From Bacteroidales bacterium (GTDB lineage: Bacteria; Bacteroidota; Bacteroidia; Bacteroidales; UBA3824), in assembly GCA_017535325.1 (NCBI GenBank), contig JAFXUC010000126.1, positions 1 through 64,000 of the forward strand: 64,000 nucleotides of DNA, given 5' to 3'. The notes under the pieces were generated by a model. The model was not told the origin of the DNA. It was given only the letters and a program-made list of their open reading frames with translations, and made no database searches. A program made the translations under genes and the position numbers. Below are positions 41,924-51,064 of this stretch, in pieces (positions within the stretch are counted from its first letter, which is position 1; each line of letters starts with the position of its first letter).

Positions 41924-42532
41924 TTATTCAATTCCTTCTGCAATAATGTCTTTCATAACTTTTTCCAATTCGGCATCGGATTTTTTACTCAGTTCGCCCT
42001 CGTATTTGTAAAACCTGGTCAGCATGGTCGCAAAAACTTTGCCCCCGCTTACAAACACAAAATCGTAATAACCGGGCGTACATTCTTCCGGATGCAAATA
42101 AAACGAACCCCAATGCCAGTCGTCATCTTGTTCGGGATCTTTGCGGATTTCGCAATACTGTGCAAAACCGGGAAGTTCATCGCTGAGTTCGTTTTTCAAA
42201 TAAAAACTCTGGTCTTTCTTGTGCTGAAAAACCCAAACAGCAAATCCGCCGGAGTTTTCAGTCAGAGGATAAAATTCCACCCACTCATCGAGTTCAAAAA
42301 TAAAACGGATTTTTTCGGTGGAATACGGATAGTAGTTGATTCCGGTTTCTTTCTCCTGATTGCCTACACGGTTTCCAAAAAGTCTGAGACCTTTCAAAAC
42401 AGGTTTTTCACCGTCTTTGAGGTTAACAAAATAGAGTTTTCCGGCTTTCATAGTGTCCTTTTCAACTTGCGCCGAAACATTTAAGGCACAAAGCATTAAT
42501 GCCGCAATTATTGAAAATAATAGTCTTTTCAT
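41924..42532 (-). CDS. Hypothetical exported protein
   Basis: 202 residues with a clear signal peptide (about 1-21, LCALNVSAQ). The mature part is acidic and rich in aromatic residues and strands, with runs such as YFVNLKDGEKPVLKGLRLF, WVEFYPLTENSGGFAVWVF and YDFVFVSGGKVFATM, suggesting a small periplasmic beta protein. I do not recognise a family. It lies between miaB and mtaB on the same strand, 73 bp after miaB. No clear -7 box precedes it, but an 8-bp inverted repeat does. Confidence 0.65.
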   Translation of the reverse strand: MKRLLFSIIAALMLCALNVSAQVEKDTMKAGKLYFVNLKDGEKPVLKGLRLFGNRVGNQEKETGINYYPYSTEKIRFIFELDEWVEFYPLTENSGGFAVWVFQHKKDQSFYLKNELSDELPGFAQYCEIRKDPEQDDDWHWGSFYLHPEECTPGYYDFVFVSGGKVFATMLTRFYKYEGELSKKSDAELEKVMKDIIAEGIE

Positions 42533-42605
42533 ATTGTTACACGGTTAAAGGGTTATTTTTTTTACAATAACGACAAAAACGCTGTTTTATTGTATCGCTA
42601 CTATT

Positions 42606-43934
42606 TCAACAATAAATCATCTCCCCTTCTGCTGAAAAGTCGCTTGATTTTGTAATTTTTACGTTGACAAAACTGCCGATAAGTGCCTCGTTTTCAGATT
42701 TGAAACGAACCGCAATTTTGCCTTCCGTCAAGCCGGAAAGATAGCCGTCAAGACGGTCGTGTCCGTTTACCAAAATTCTGAACTCTTTGCCAACCATACT
42801 TGCCGTATAAAGCGACGAAACTGATTTCAAATCTTCCGACAAAACCGCGTAACGTCTTGACTTTTCGTCTTTTGGAACGTCATCTACCCACTGAGACGAT
42901 TTTGCACCCGGACGCGGCGAATACATCGCAATAAAAGCCATGTTGTATTTAAACTCCAAAACGGCACGGCGCGTGTTTTCAAACTCTTCCAATGTCTCGC
43001 CCGTAAAGCCGACAATGATGTCTGTAAAAATCGTCGCGGTCGGCAGAATCGTCCGGATTGAATGTATAACACTGCGGTAACGCTCGATGTCGTATTTGCG
43101 GTTCATACGTTTAAGCATCTCTGTATCACCGCTTTGAATCGGAATATGAATCCATTTTCCAAGGCATTTGTATTTTGCAATTGTCTCCAAAACATCGTCC
43201 GTCATGTCCCTCGGATGCGGCGAAGTAAAATAAACGTAAAACTCTTTGCCGCTTTCGTCGCCGTAACGGCCGATTAAATCCAACAACTGCGCAAAACTGA
43301 TTTCTTTGCCCTTTTTGTCAAGACCGTAAGAATTTACATTCTGTCCCAAAAGCGTAATTGACTTAAAACCGGCGTTAACAAGGCATTTCACTTCTTCCAC
43401 AATCTCTGACGAGGAACGCGAAACTTCCCGTCCGCGTGTATAGGGAACTGCACAATATGTACAGAATTTATCACAACCGTTTTGAATCGGGACAAACGCT
43501 TCAAACTTGTCGGGCTGACGGCCTTCCAACTTCCAAAAATAATCCATCTGATAAGCCTGCTCTTCGCGGCTAAGTTTCGGATAATAAGTGCCTTCGTGTG
43601 TGTGCTTTGCCAACATGTCAGCAAAATTTGTAAGGTCGCGCATATCGAAAACCATGTCGAAACTTTTCAAAAATTTTTCGCGATCGTCGGGCAAAATACA
43701 GCCTGTAAGGAACGTTGAGAAAGGTCGAGACCCTTTTTGACGATTCCAAACTGCAATCAAATTATATACTTTGTCGATGGCTTTTTGACGTACCGAACAA
43801 GCGATAACTCCCAAAAGATCAGCCTCATGGGGATTGTCGGTAGATTCGTAGCCAAGATTTTCGATATATGTTTTAACTCTGCCGCTGTCCGAAATGTTCA
43901 TCTGACAGCCAAGCGTTACCAAATGGTATTTCAT
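42606..43934 (-). CDS. miaB: tRNA i6A37 methylthiotransferase MiaB
   Basis: 442 residues. It methylthiolates i6A37 in tRNAs reading UNN codons. N-terminal cluster ligands are Cys10 (TLGCQMN), Cys46 and Cys79; radical-SAM ligands are Cys154, Cys158 and Cys161 (CDKFCTYC) followed by AVPYTRGREVSR; TRAM domain at the end. The motif around Cys46 reads IACSVRQKAIDK where most MiaB have NTCxxRExA, a mild divergence. It starts 8 bp after the cyclase gene on the same strand. Confidence 0.9.
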   Translation of the reverse strand: MKYHLVTLGCQMNISDSGRVKTYIENLGYESTDNPHEADLLGVIACSVRQKAIDKVYNLIAVWNRQKGSRPFSTFLTGCILPDDREKFLKSFDMVFDMRDLTNFADMLAKHTHEGTYYPKLSREEQAYQMDYFWKLEGRQPDKFEAFVPIQNGCDKFCTYCAVPYTRGREVSRSSSEIVEEVKCLVNAGFKSITLLGQNVNSYGLDKKGKEISFAQLLDLIGRYGDESGKEFYVYFTSPHPRDMTDDVLETIAKYKCLGKWIHIPIQSGDTEMLKRMNRKYDIERYRSVIHSIRTILPTATIFTDIIVGFTGETLEEFENTRRAVLEFKYNMAFIAMYSPRPGAKSSQWVDDVPKDEKSRRYAVLSEDLKSVSSLYTASMVGKEFRILVNGHDRLDGYLSGLTEGKIAVRFKSENEALIGSFVNVKITKSSDFSAEGEMIYC

Positions 43935-43942
43935 GAATTTAT

Positions 43943-45562
43943 TTAAATTTCGTTTAAAAGTTCAATAAACTTGTCGTTAGGATAAATGCCGTCGTCGTCC
44001 AAGGAATATTCCGGCTTCAAACGGTCTACAAAATACATATCCACGCTTTTGTGGTTTTTGATTTCCACACTGCCTCTGTGCCGGCAGATAAAATAGTCTT
44101 TTATATATTGATAAGTGTCCGCAGAAATGTTGACCGCACCGATTTCGTCCGCGCTTTCCATGCGCTTTGCAACGTTGACCGAATCGCCCCAGGTGTCGTA
44201 TGCGAATTTTATTTTTCCCACGACACCGGCAACAAGGCTTCCCGTATGAATGCCGATTCTCAGTTGCCAGTCAGGTAAATTTTTGTCGGCAAACCTCTGC
44301 CGGTACGTTGACATAAAATTCCGGATTTCCAGACCCGCCAAAACCACGTCAAACGGATTTGAACGGTTTCTAAGCGGAATGCCTCCGACACACATATACG
44401 AATCGCCGATTGTCTTGATTTTTTCGATGTAATGACACGAAATTATGTCGTCGAATTTTGAGAAGAAAAAGTCCAGAGCGTCAACGATTTCTTCGGGTTT
44501 GAGATTCTCACAGGACTTGGTAAAACCTTTAAAATCAGTAAACATCACCGTCGCCATTTTGTAACTCCGGGGGGCGGCGTAACCCATGCTTTTCAGTTCG
44601 CTGACAACGTATGTCGGCAGAATGTTCAAAAGCAGGTCGTCCGCTTTGTTTCTTTCGATTTCAATCGTGCGGTTTTGTTCAAGGATTTCAGAACGCTGCT
44701 TTTCGAGTTGCTGGTTTGCCTCTTGAAGGCTCTGCATAAGTTTCTGCGTTTCTTCGCTGTGTTTAAGAAGTTTGAACTCAACGCTTTTCTGCGCCGAAAC
44801 ATCCGTTTCGATAGCGATGATTTTTTCTATTCTCTCGCCGTCAAAAATCGGTGTCAGAGTGGTTTGAATCCATTTTACCGCGCCGTATTTCACACGGCAT
44901 TTTGTTGTATAGTTAACTGATTTTTTCCTCTCCAAAAGTTTTTCGACATAAACCAAAACATCAGGATTGTAACTGAAATCCGATATGCTGTCGCCGTATT
45001 TTCTTACAAACTCCTCAAAAGTGTAACCGTACATCTTGTGAAATCCCTCGTTAGCCCACTCCGCAACGCCGTCCGGAGAAAACAGAATCACCGAATTGTC
45101 GGTCTGCTTGACAATCAGCGAAAGTTTGTTGAGGTCATATATCTGGGATTCAATCATGCGGTTTTTGTTTTGAAGTTCAAGCATTGCCTCGCGGAGCATC
45201 AAAGCGGACTTAACCCTCGCCTTAAATTCTATTTCTTCGATAGGTTTTCTGATGTAGTCGGAAGCCCCGTTGTCAAGGGCAAGATTGATGATTTTGCTGC
45301 TGAACTCCTCTGTCAAAACCACAATAGGAACAATTCTGTAAGACGATTTTATTTTTTTCAACTGCTCAATTCCCCTGCCGTCAGAAATGCTGACCGACAA
45401 AAGAATCAAATCAAACTGATGGATTTGCAACATTTTCCAAACCGGCTCCACGCTTTGAGTAACGTAAACAGAATAGACAACCGAGAGGTCGCTGCAAAGG
45501 ATTTGCGACATCTCGTTACAACAAGCGTTGTCTTCGTCCGCTATTAAAATATTGTAAGCCAA
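43943..45562 (-). CDS. REC-PAS adenylate cyclase (class III)
   Basis: About 539 residues if begun at the TTG at 45562 (reading MAYNILIADEDN). The frame is open up to an ATG at 45643, but that ATG lies upstream of the -7 box at 45613, so it cannot be used from that promoter. Receiver-like domain (about 1-125; ILIADED present but the usual phospho-Asp site reads LLSVSIS, so it may not be phosphorylated), PAS with PAC (about 145-260), coiled coil, then a class III cyclase domain (about 340-515): VMFTDFKGFT, KTIGDSYMCVGG and YDTWGDSVNVAKRM. Lys and Asp at the purine-selecting sites favour ATP. It makes cAMP. miaB follows 8 bp later. Confidence 0.82.
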   Translation of the reverse strand: MAYNILIADEDNACCNEMSQILCSDLSVVYSVYVTQSVEPVWKMLQIHQFDLILLSVSISDGRGIEQLKKIKSSYRIVPIVVLTEEFSSKIINLALDNGASDYIRKPIEEIEFKARVKSALMLREAMLELQNKNRMIESQIYDLNKLSLIVKQTDNSVILFSPDGVAEWANEGFHKMYGYTFEEFVRKYGDSISDFSYNPDVLVYVEKLLERKKSVNYTTKCRVKYGAVKWIQTTLTPIFDGERIEKIIAIETDVSAQKSVEFKLLKHSEETQKLMQSLQEANQQLEKQRSEILEQNRTIEIERNKADDLLLNILPTYVVSELKSMGYAAPRSYKMATVMFTDFKGFTKSCENLKPEEIVDALDFFFSKFDDIISCHYIEKIKTIGDSYMCVGGIPLRNRSNPFDVVLAGLEIRNFMSTYRQRFADKNLPDWQLRIGIHTGSLVAGVVGKIKFAYDTWGDSVNVAKRMESADEIGAVNISADTYQYIKDYFICRHRGSVEIKNHKSVDMYFVDRLKPEYSLDDDGIYPNDKFIELLNEI

Positions 45563-45612
45563 TACTTTGTAATGATTTAAATGTTTACATCCACAAAAAA
45601 AATAAAATTGTC

Positions 45613-45644
45613 CAAAGGTAATAAAATTTATTTTTATAAACAAG
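45613..45644 (-). promoter_or_regulatory. Promoter of the cyclase gene
   Basis: Minus strand TACCTTTG (45613-45620) with CTTG (45641-45644), one base off TTTG, 20 bp upstream. Transcription would begin near 45606, which sets the start codon downstream of that point. Confidence 0.65.
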
Positions 45645-45663
45645 AATTTTTTGTCAATATTTT

Positions 45664-45695
45664 TTTGCCGCTGACATTTTATTTTTTTACCTTTA
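45664..45695 (+). promoter_or_regulatory. tex promoter
   Basis: TTTG at 45664-45667, 20-bp spacer, TACCTTTA at 45688-45695 (7 of 8 to consensus), 22 bp before the ATG. Back to back with the cyclase promoter. Confidence 0.65.
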
Positions 45696-45717
45696 CGACA
45701 AATTTTGAATTTAAATC

Positions 45718-47847
45718 ATGGACGAAAAATACATAAAACTGATAGCCGCAAAACTCGGCATCAGAGACATTCAGGTAAAAAACACCGCATTTTTGTTTTC
45801 ACAAGGCGCGACAGTGCCTTTTATAAGCCGTTACCGCAAAGAACAAACCGGAACGCTCAACGAAGTGCAGGTCAGTCAGATAAAAGAAGAACTCAAAAAA
45901 TACGAAGAACTCGAAAAACGTAAAACGGCGGTTTTGGAGTCAATCGAAAGTCAGGGAAAACTGACGGACGAATTGAAGAAAAAAATCGACGAAGTTCTTA
46001 CTATGACCGACCTCGAAGACCTCTATCTTCCCTACAAACAGAAGAAAAAGACCCGCGCAACCGTTGCCAAAGAAAAAGGCCTTGAACCGCTTGCAACTCA
46101 GATTCTTTTGCAGCAAAACGCTGACTGTGAGGCTCTGGCGGAAAAATTCTTAAACGACAAGGTTGAAAACATAGAAGACGCTTTGCAGGGCGCGCGCGAC
46201 ATTATCGCAGAGCATATCAACGAAAATGTTGAAACAAGAAACCGCATGAGAAATCTTTATTCGCGTGAGGCGGTGATTTTCTCCAAAGTGGTAAAAGACA
46301 AGGAAGAAGAGGCGCAGAAATTCAAAGATTATTTTGACTATTCTGAACGTCTTTCGCGCATTCCCTCGCACCGTCTGATGGCGATGATGAGAGGCGAAAA
46401 CGAAGGCTTTTTGAAAATCACGATAAAACCCGAAGACGAAAACGCGCTCAATATCCTTGAACGTCAGTTTGTTAAAGGCAAAGGCGAAGGCGCAAAACAG
46501 ATAAAACTCGCCGCCGAAGACTGTTACAAACGGCTTTTGCAACCGTCGATGGAAACCGAATTTGCCAACCTTTCAAAAGAAAAAGCCGACGAAGAGGCGA
46601 TAAAAGTTTTTACGGAAAACCTTCGCAACCTGTTGTTGCAAAGTCCGTTAGGCAAGAAAAGAATTTTGGCTCTCGACCCCGGATTCCGCACCGGCTGCAA
46701 ACTTGTCTGTCTTGACGAGCAAGGCAACCTTTTGCACAACGAGGCGATTTTCCCTCATTCAGGCATGAAAGAGGCTTTTGCGGCAATGAGCAAGGTTACG
46801 ACCCTTGTTGAACAGTACAAAATCGACTGTATAGCCATCGGAAACGGCACGGCAAGCCGCGAGACAGAACGCTTTATTAAAAAAGTGAGGTTCGACCGCG
46901 ATATTCAGGTTTATATCGTCTCTGAATCGGGCGCGTCAATTTATTCGGCTTCGGAAGTTGCCCGCGAGGAGTTCCCCGAATACGACGTTACAGTAAGAGG
47001 CGCGGTTTCTATCGGACGGCGTCTGCTCGACCCGCTTGCGGAACTCGTTAAAATAGACCCGAAATCCATCGGCGTCGGACAGTATCAGCACGATGTCAAC
47101 CAGACAAAATTGAAGGAAAGTCTTGACGACGTGGTTGTAAGTTGCGTAAACCAAGTGGGCGTTAACGTAAATACTGCCTCAAAACATCTTTTGATGTACG
47201 TTTCGGGATTAGGACCTGTTTTGGCGCAGAACATTGTCAATTACAGAAAAGAAAACGGACCTTTCGGCACGAGGACAGAACTCAAAAAAGTGCCGCGAAT
47301 GGGTGAAAAAGCCTTTGAACAATGCGCAGGATTCCTGCGGATTGAAGGCGCGGAAAATCCGCTTGACAATTCAGCCGTTCACCCCGAAAAATATTATATC
47401 GTTAGTAAAATGGCAAAAGATTTGGGCTGCGGCGTTAAAGATTTGATTTCGGATGCTGAAACCCGCAAAAAAATCGACATCAAAAAATACGTTGACGACA
47501 AGACGGGACTGCCGACTTTAACTGACATTATGGCAGAATTAGAAAAGCCCGGAAGAGACCCGCGCGGAGAGTTCAAAGTGCCTGAATTTGAACAAAATGT
47601 GGAGAAAATCACGGATTTGAAAGAGGGCATGGAACTCAACGGCATTGTTACAAACGTTACGAATTTCGGGGCGTTTGTGGACTTGGGCGTTCATGTGAGC
47701 GGACTGATTCATATTTCTCAGTTCGGCGGCACAAAACGCAACCCCGTAAATCCCGCCAATATTCTGAAAATCAACCAGCCCGTAAGGGTCAAGATTTTGA
47801 CCGTGGACGTTGACAGAAACAGAATAGGATTAGGAATAGTAAAATAG
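45718..47847 (+). CDS. tex: Tex-family RNA-binding protein
   Basis: 709 residues. The layout is the Tex family's: N-terminal Tex_N helices (VPFISRYRKEQTGTLNEVQV), a YqgF/RuvC-like fold (about 320-445; RILALDPGFRTGCKLVCLD), HhH modules (about 480-560; NVNTASKHLLMYVSGLGPVLAQNIV) and an S1 RNA-binding domain (about 632-705; GIVTNVTNFGAFVDLGVHVSGLIHIS). It is linked to transcription and RNA handling; the exact role is not settled. Single-gene unit with its own promoter. It ends 9 bp from the convergent nth stop, with no terminator between them. Confidence 0.94.
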   Translation: MDEKYIKLIAAKLGIRDIQVKNTAFLFSQGATVPFISRYRKEQTGTLNEVQVSQIKEELKKYEELEKRKTAVLESIESQGKLTDELKKKIDEVLTMTDLEDLYLPYKQKKKTRATVAKEKGLEPLATQILLQQNADCEALAEKFLNDKVENIEDALQGARDIIAEHINENVETRNRMRNLYSREAVIFSKVVKDKEEEAQKFKDYFDYSERLSRIPSHRLMAMMRGENEGFLKITIKPEDENALNILERQFVKGKGEGAKQIKLAAEDCYKRLLQPSMETEFANLSKEKADEEAIKVFTENLRNLLLQSPLGKKRILALDPGFRTGCKLVCLDEQGNLLHNEAIFPHSGMKEAFAAMSKVTTLVEQYKIDCIAIGNGTASRETERFIKKVRFDRDIQVYIVSESGASIYSASEVAREEFPEYDVTVRGAVSIGRRLLDPLAELVKIDPKSIGVGQYQHDVNQTKLKESLDDVVVSCVNQVGVNVNTASKHLLMYVSGLGPVLAQNIVNYRKENGPFGTRTELKKVPRMGEKAFEQCAGFLRIEGAENPLDNSAVHPEKYYIVSKMAKDLGCGVKDLISDAETRKKIDIKKYVDDKTGLPTLTDIMAELEKPGRDPRGEFKVPEFEQNVEKITDLKEGMELNGIVTNVTNFGAFVDLGVHVSGLIHISQFGGTKRNPVNPANILKINQPVRVKILTVDVDRNRIGLGIVK

Positions 47848-47856
47848 TTTTTGTGT

Positions 47857-48492
47857 TTAAGCGGGTTGGGATTTGTACGCCATGCAAATATTTACCAGCC
47901 CGCATTTTTCGCAAAGCGGTTTACGAGCCTTACAGACATAACGTCCGTGAAGTATCAGCCAATGATGAGCCCTCGGAAGAATGTCCTTGTCAAAACCCGC
48001 CTCCAACTGTTTTTCGGCTTGAAGCGGCGTTTTTGCGTTTTTCGTCAATCCTATCCTCGCCGAAACCCTGAAAACATGAGTGTCTACCGGCATAACCTTT
48101 GCCCCGTAAAGCACCGAGGCGACAACGTTTGCGGTCTTAGGACCAACGCCCGGAAGTTTTTGCAAATCCTCAACCGTTTCAGGCGTTTTGCCGCCAAAGT
48201 CCTCAACAATCATTTTGGCAATTCCCAAAACGTCCTTAGTTTTTGAGTTAGGATACGACACTGATTTCAAATACGGGAAAACCGTCTCAAAATCAGCGTT
48301 ATAAACCGATTCGGCATCAGGAAAATCCTTGAAAAAAACTTTCGTAACCTGATTTACCCTTTTGTCGGTACACTGCGCCGAAAGCCTTACGGCAACAATC
48401 AACTGAAACGGATTTTCGTAATGCAACTCCGTTTCGGCTGTCGGCATAGCCAAAGAAAAATAGTCCGTTACTGCCTGATATAATGCGTTCAT
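47857..48492 (-). CDS. nth: Endonuclease III
   Basis: 211 residues from the ATG at 48492, which overlaps the upstream stop as ATGA; an ATG six codons earlier is possible. DNA glycosylase/AP lyase for oxidised pyrimidines. The helix-hairpin-helix LPGVGPKTANVV carries the catalytic Lys, and VDTHVFRVSARIGL the catalytic Asp. The 4Fe-4S loop is CKARKPLCEKCGLVNIC (C-x6-C-x2-C-x5-C). It is translationally coupled to the CE15 esterase upstream, an odd pairing probably without functional meaning. Confidence 0.94.
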   Translation of the reverse strand: MNALYQAVTDYFSLAMPTAETELHYENPFQLIVAVRLSAQCTDKRVNQVTKVFFKDFPDAESVYNADFETVFPYLKSVSYPNSKTKDVLGIAKMIVEDFGGKTPETVEDLQKLPGVGPKTANVVASVLYGAKVMPVDTHVFRVSARIGLTKNAKTPLQAEKQLEAGFDKDILPRAHHWLILHGRYVCKARKPLCEKCGLVNICMAYKSQPA

Positions 48493-49628
48493 TTCCAGTG
48501 TGAAATCCATTTTGACATATCAACATCCTTAAACTGACCCGCCTGACGGATATTCGTATCGGTATTATCGCCGAAGAGAAATTTCCTTACAAAACGTCTT
48601 ACAGCGTCGTTTTCGCTTTCGCAGGCAAAACAATGGTTGTGTCCGCCTTCAAAAACGTAACCGAAACGATCCGAGAGTCCGAACTTGTCCCAAACAAATG
48701 CCGCCGCACGGCTCGATATGCAGCCCGAATAATCGCACAGCCACGGAAAATCGGGATTGCCGAGAATCAAAACGGCACGCGGGGCAATCATCGCGATAAT
48801 CTGATGATGATCGTACGGCAACTCACCGAGTCTGTTGTTGAACCTGTCCTTAAACGATGGCGCAAACCAAGAATAATTCGTGTTGTCAACACGTTCTACA
48901 TTTACGCCGGAAGAGTCTGTATAATAATCACTTACACGCCAAGCGTTGATTCCGCCGCCGCCCGATTCCTGAATTATCGTCAGAGTAATCCTCTCGTCGA
49001 AAGCCCCCGCAAACATCGCCATTTTTCCGGCATACGAACAGCCCGTTACCGCAATACGGCTGACATCGGCTTTCAGAAGTTTTTTCTGCTGGACAACAGC
49101 GTCAATCAGGCGGCTTATTCCCCATGTCCAGCCTGAATAATTGCCGCTTGTATGTGTCAGTTCGGGATAAAGACGGTAAAACGCCGCCGCAGTATCCCTT
49201 ATTGCCTGATGACTGCTTTTAATTATCTGGTCGTGCTTAAAAGGGATAAGTATACAGCCTTTGAACAATTCGGGATTTATGCTGCCCGACGGAAAATTCA
49301 TGCCTATAACAACAGGGAAAGGACCTTCGCCTTCGGGGACAATAATTTGAGACGAAAATTCAAGACTGCCGGTTTTGGTAAACACCTTTACCGTGAGCGT
49401 TTTTTCGGCTGCGCTATATGACGAAGAAACTTTTTTGAATTTAGGAACAATTCCGATTTCATAATCCTGAACAGCCTTGGCGGTTTCCTGACGGTGTTTT
49501 TGCCAGCCTTTTTGAGTGGCATCGTAAGTGCCGTCAAAATATCTGAACGGATCGGGCAGTTTTTCCTGCGCCGAAACCAATGACAGAGAAAAAAACAAGA
49601 CTGTCAAAACGGAAAATACTCTTTTCAT
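48489..49628 (-). CDS. CE15-type glucuronoyl esterase (alpha/beta hydrolase)
   Basis: 379 residues from the ATG at 49628, where the signal peptide begins (MKRVFSVLTVLFFSLSLVSA); the frame runs further upstream but without signal character. The CE15 nucleophile motif GCSYAGK gives Ser198, the conserved QESGGGG gives Glu221, and GGHNHC gives His330. CE15 enzymes cleave ester links between lignin alcohols and 4-O-methyl-glucuronate on xylan. Together with the GH43 lipoproteins this points to plant cell-wall use. The 3' end overlaps nth by 4 bp. Confidence 0.85.
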   Translation of the reverse strand: MKRVFSVLTVLFFSLSLVSAQEKLPDPFRYFDGTYDATQKGWQKHRQETAKAVQDYEIGIVPKFKKVSSSYSAAEKTLTVKVFTKTGSLEFSSQIIVPEGEGPFPVVIGMNFPSGSINPELFKGCILIPFKHDQIIKSSHQAIRDTAAAFYRLYPELTHTSGNYSGWTWGISRLIDAVVQQKKLLKADVSRIAVTGCSYAGKMAMFAGAFDERITLTIIQESGGGGINAWRVSDYYTDSSGVNVERVDNTNYSWFAPSFKDRFNNRLGELPYDHHQIIAMIAPRAVLILGNPDFPWLCDYSGCISSRAAAFVWDKFGLSDRFGYVFEGGHNHCFACESENDAVRRFVRKFLFGDNTDTNIRQAGQFKDVDMSKWISHWK

Positions 49629-49744
49629 AATTGCGGTTATTTTTATGATTAACGGCGTAAAAATAAAATATTTTTTTCTTTTGACAAAATAAACCTTTCC
49701 TGTTTTTTTCACTCTAAACAAATAAACACAACAAGAAACGAAAT

Positions 49745-50371
49745 ATGTACAAAAAAATTATTCTGTGCGCAGCAGTCGCACTTTCAGCATTGACAGGCTG
49801 CAACAACGACGGCGGCAATGCCGTTCAGAGAGAAAAAAACTCATTTGACGAAGTTTTGTTATCCCGCAGAAGTATCCGCAGTTATGACGCTTCAAAGACG
49901 ATTTCAGAGGCAGAGGTGCGCGAACTTTTAAAAGCCGTTCAAGAGGCTCCGTCCTGGGCAAACCAACAGCCGACAAAATATTATGTCGCAATCAGCAAAG
50001 ACAAAGTTGAAGCAGTTCAAAACCTTGTCGGCGAGAACAACAAAAGGAACGTTGCAGGTGCACCCGTGCTGATAGTCTCAACTTTTGAAAAAGGCAAATC
50101 AGGCTTTTTTCAAGGCAACCAAACCAACGAAATCGGCGACGGCTGGGGCGCATACGACAACGGTCTCAGCAACTGCTATCTCATCTTGAAAGCACGCGCA
50201 ATGGGCTTTGACACTTTGATTATGGGAATGCGCGAGTCGGATTCTTTAAGACAGGTTTTCAACATACCGGCGGAAGAAACGGTGATGGCGGTCATCTCGC
50301 TCGGATACCGCAAGGCAGAGCCAAAACAGCCGCAACACAGACCCTTTGACGACGTGGTGAAATTCTTTTAA
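49745..50371 (+). CDS. Nitroreductase-family lipoprotein
   Basis: 208 residues. A lipoprotein signal (ALSALTGC, Cys19) precedes a complete nitroreductase fold (about 32-208): LLSRRSIRSYDASKTIS (FMN phosphate contacts), APSWANQQPTKYYVAI, WGAYDNGLSNCYLILKARAMGFDTLI and VISLGYRKAEPKQPQHRPFDDVV. Most relatives are cytoplasmic FMN enzymes. Export as a lipoprotein means the flavin must be loaded outside or be absent. The electron donor in the periplasm is unknown. RluA follows 6 bp later. Confidence 0.85.
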   Translation: MYKKIILCAAVALSALTGCNNDGGNAVQREKNSFDEVLLSRRSIRSYDASKTISEAEVRELLKAVQEAPSWANQQPTKYYVAISKDKVEAVQNLVGENNKRNVAGAPVLIVSTFEKGKSGFFQGNQTNEIGDGWGAYDNGLSNCYLILKARAMGFDTLIMGMRESDSLRQVFNIPAEETVMAVISLGYRKAEPKQPQHRPFDDVVKFF

Positions 50372-50377
50372 AAAATC

Positions 50378-51064
50378 ATGAAAGTAATTTACGAAGACAA
50401 TCATATTATAATAGTCTCGAAGACGGTTAATGAAATCGTTCAGGGCGACAAAACCGGCGACGAAACCCTCATCGACAAGGTAAAAAAGTACATAAAAGAA
50501 AAGTACTCAAAACCCGGCGAGGTTTTCTTGGGAGTGACACACCGTCTCGACCGTCCGACCTCCGGCGTTGTGGTTTTTGCAAAAACAAGCAAGGCTCTCA
50601 GCCGCTTAAACGCAATGTTCCGCGACGGCGAGGTTCATAAAACCTATTGGGCGGTAACTTCAAACCGTCCTGATGAGGACGAAGGAACTCTTGAAAATTT
50701 CTTAAAGAAAAACGAAAAACTCAACAAAAGTTTTATCGCCAAGCCTTCGGACAAAGAGGCAAAAAAAGCAATCCTGAATTACAAAATCATTGCCGTTTCC
50801 GACCGCTACTATCTTTGGGAAATCAATCTTTTGACAGGACGTCATCACCAGATACGCTGTCAGTTAGCAAATATCGGCTGTCCGATAAAAGGCGATTTGA
50901 AATACGGTTATCCGCGTTCCAATCCTGACGGCGGACTCTCGCTCCACGCCCGCAAAGTGGAGTTCATTCACCCGGTCAGCAAAAAGGAAATCTCCGTAAC
51001 GGCTGACGTACCCGAAGGCGACAAACTTTGGGAATTTTTTCAGGAAAGCGTTACAAAGGATTAA
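50378..51064 (+). CDS. RluA-family pseudouridine synthase
   Basis: 228 residues, catalytic domain only (no S4 domain). It converts uridine to pseudouridine in rRNA or tRNA. The catalytic motif HRLDRPTSGVVVFAKT holds the essential Asp, and later motifs INLLTGRHHQIRCQLA and SLHARKVEF are present. A short RluA-like protein of this form often acts on tRNA position 32 or rRNA; the site cannot be told. Its stop overlaps the convergent phosphatase stop (shared TTAA, 51061-51064). Confidence 0.9.
   Translation: MKVIYEDNHIIIVSKTVNEIVQGDKTGDETLIDKVKKYIKEKYSKPGEVFLGVTHRLDRPTSGVVVFAKTSKALSRLNAMFRDGEVHKTYWAVTSNRPDEDEGTLENFLKKNEKLNKSFIAKPSDKEAKKAILNYKIIAVSDRYYLWEINLLTGRHHQIRCQLANIGCPIKGDLKYGYPRSNPDGGLSLHARKVEFIHPVSKKEISVTADVPEGDKLWEFFQESVTKD

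Noticed and set aside
42563-42594. 8-bp inverted repeat TACAATAA/TTATTGTA after miaB as a terminator
   Set aside because: No U tract on the transcribed strand and a weak stem; it could equally be an operator of the next gene, but nothing supports either.
48633-49136. 167-codon open frame opposite the CE15 esterase gene
   Set aside because: It is a shadow of a well-supported gene: no hydrophobic or motif pattern, no promoter, and the opposite strand shows catalytic residues.
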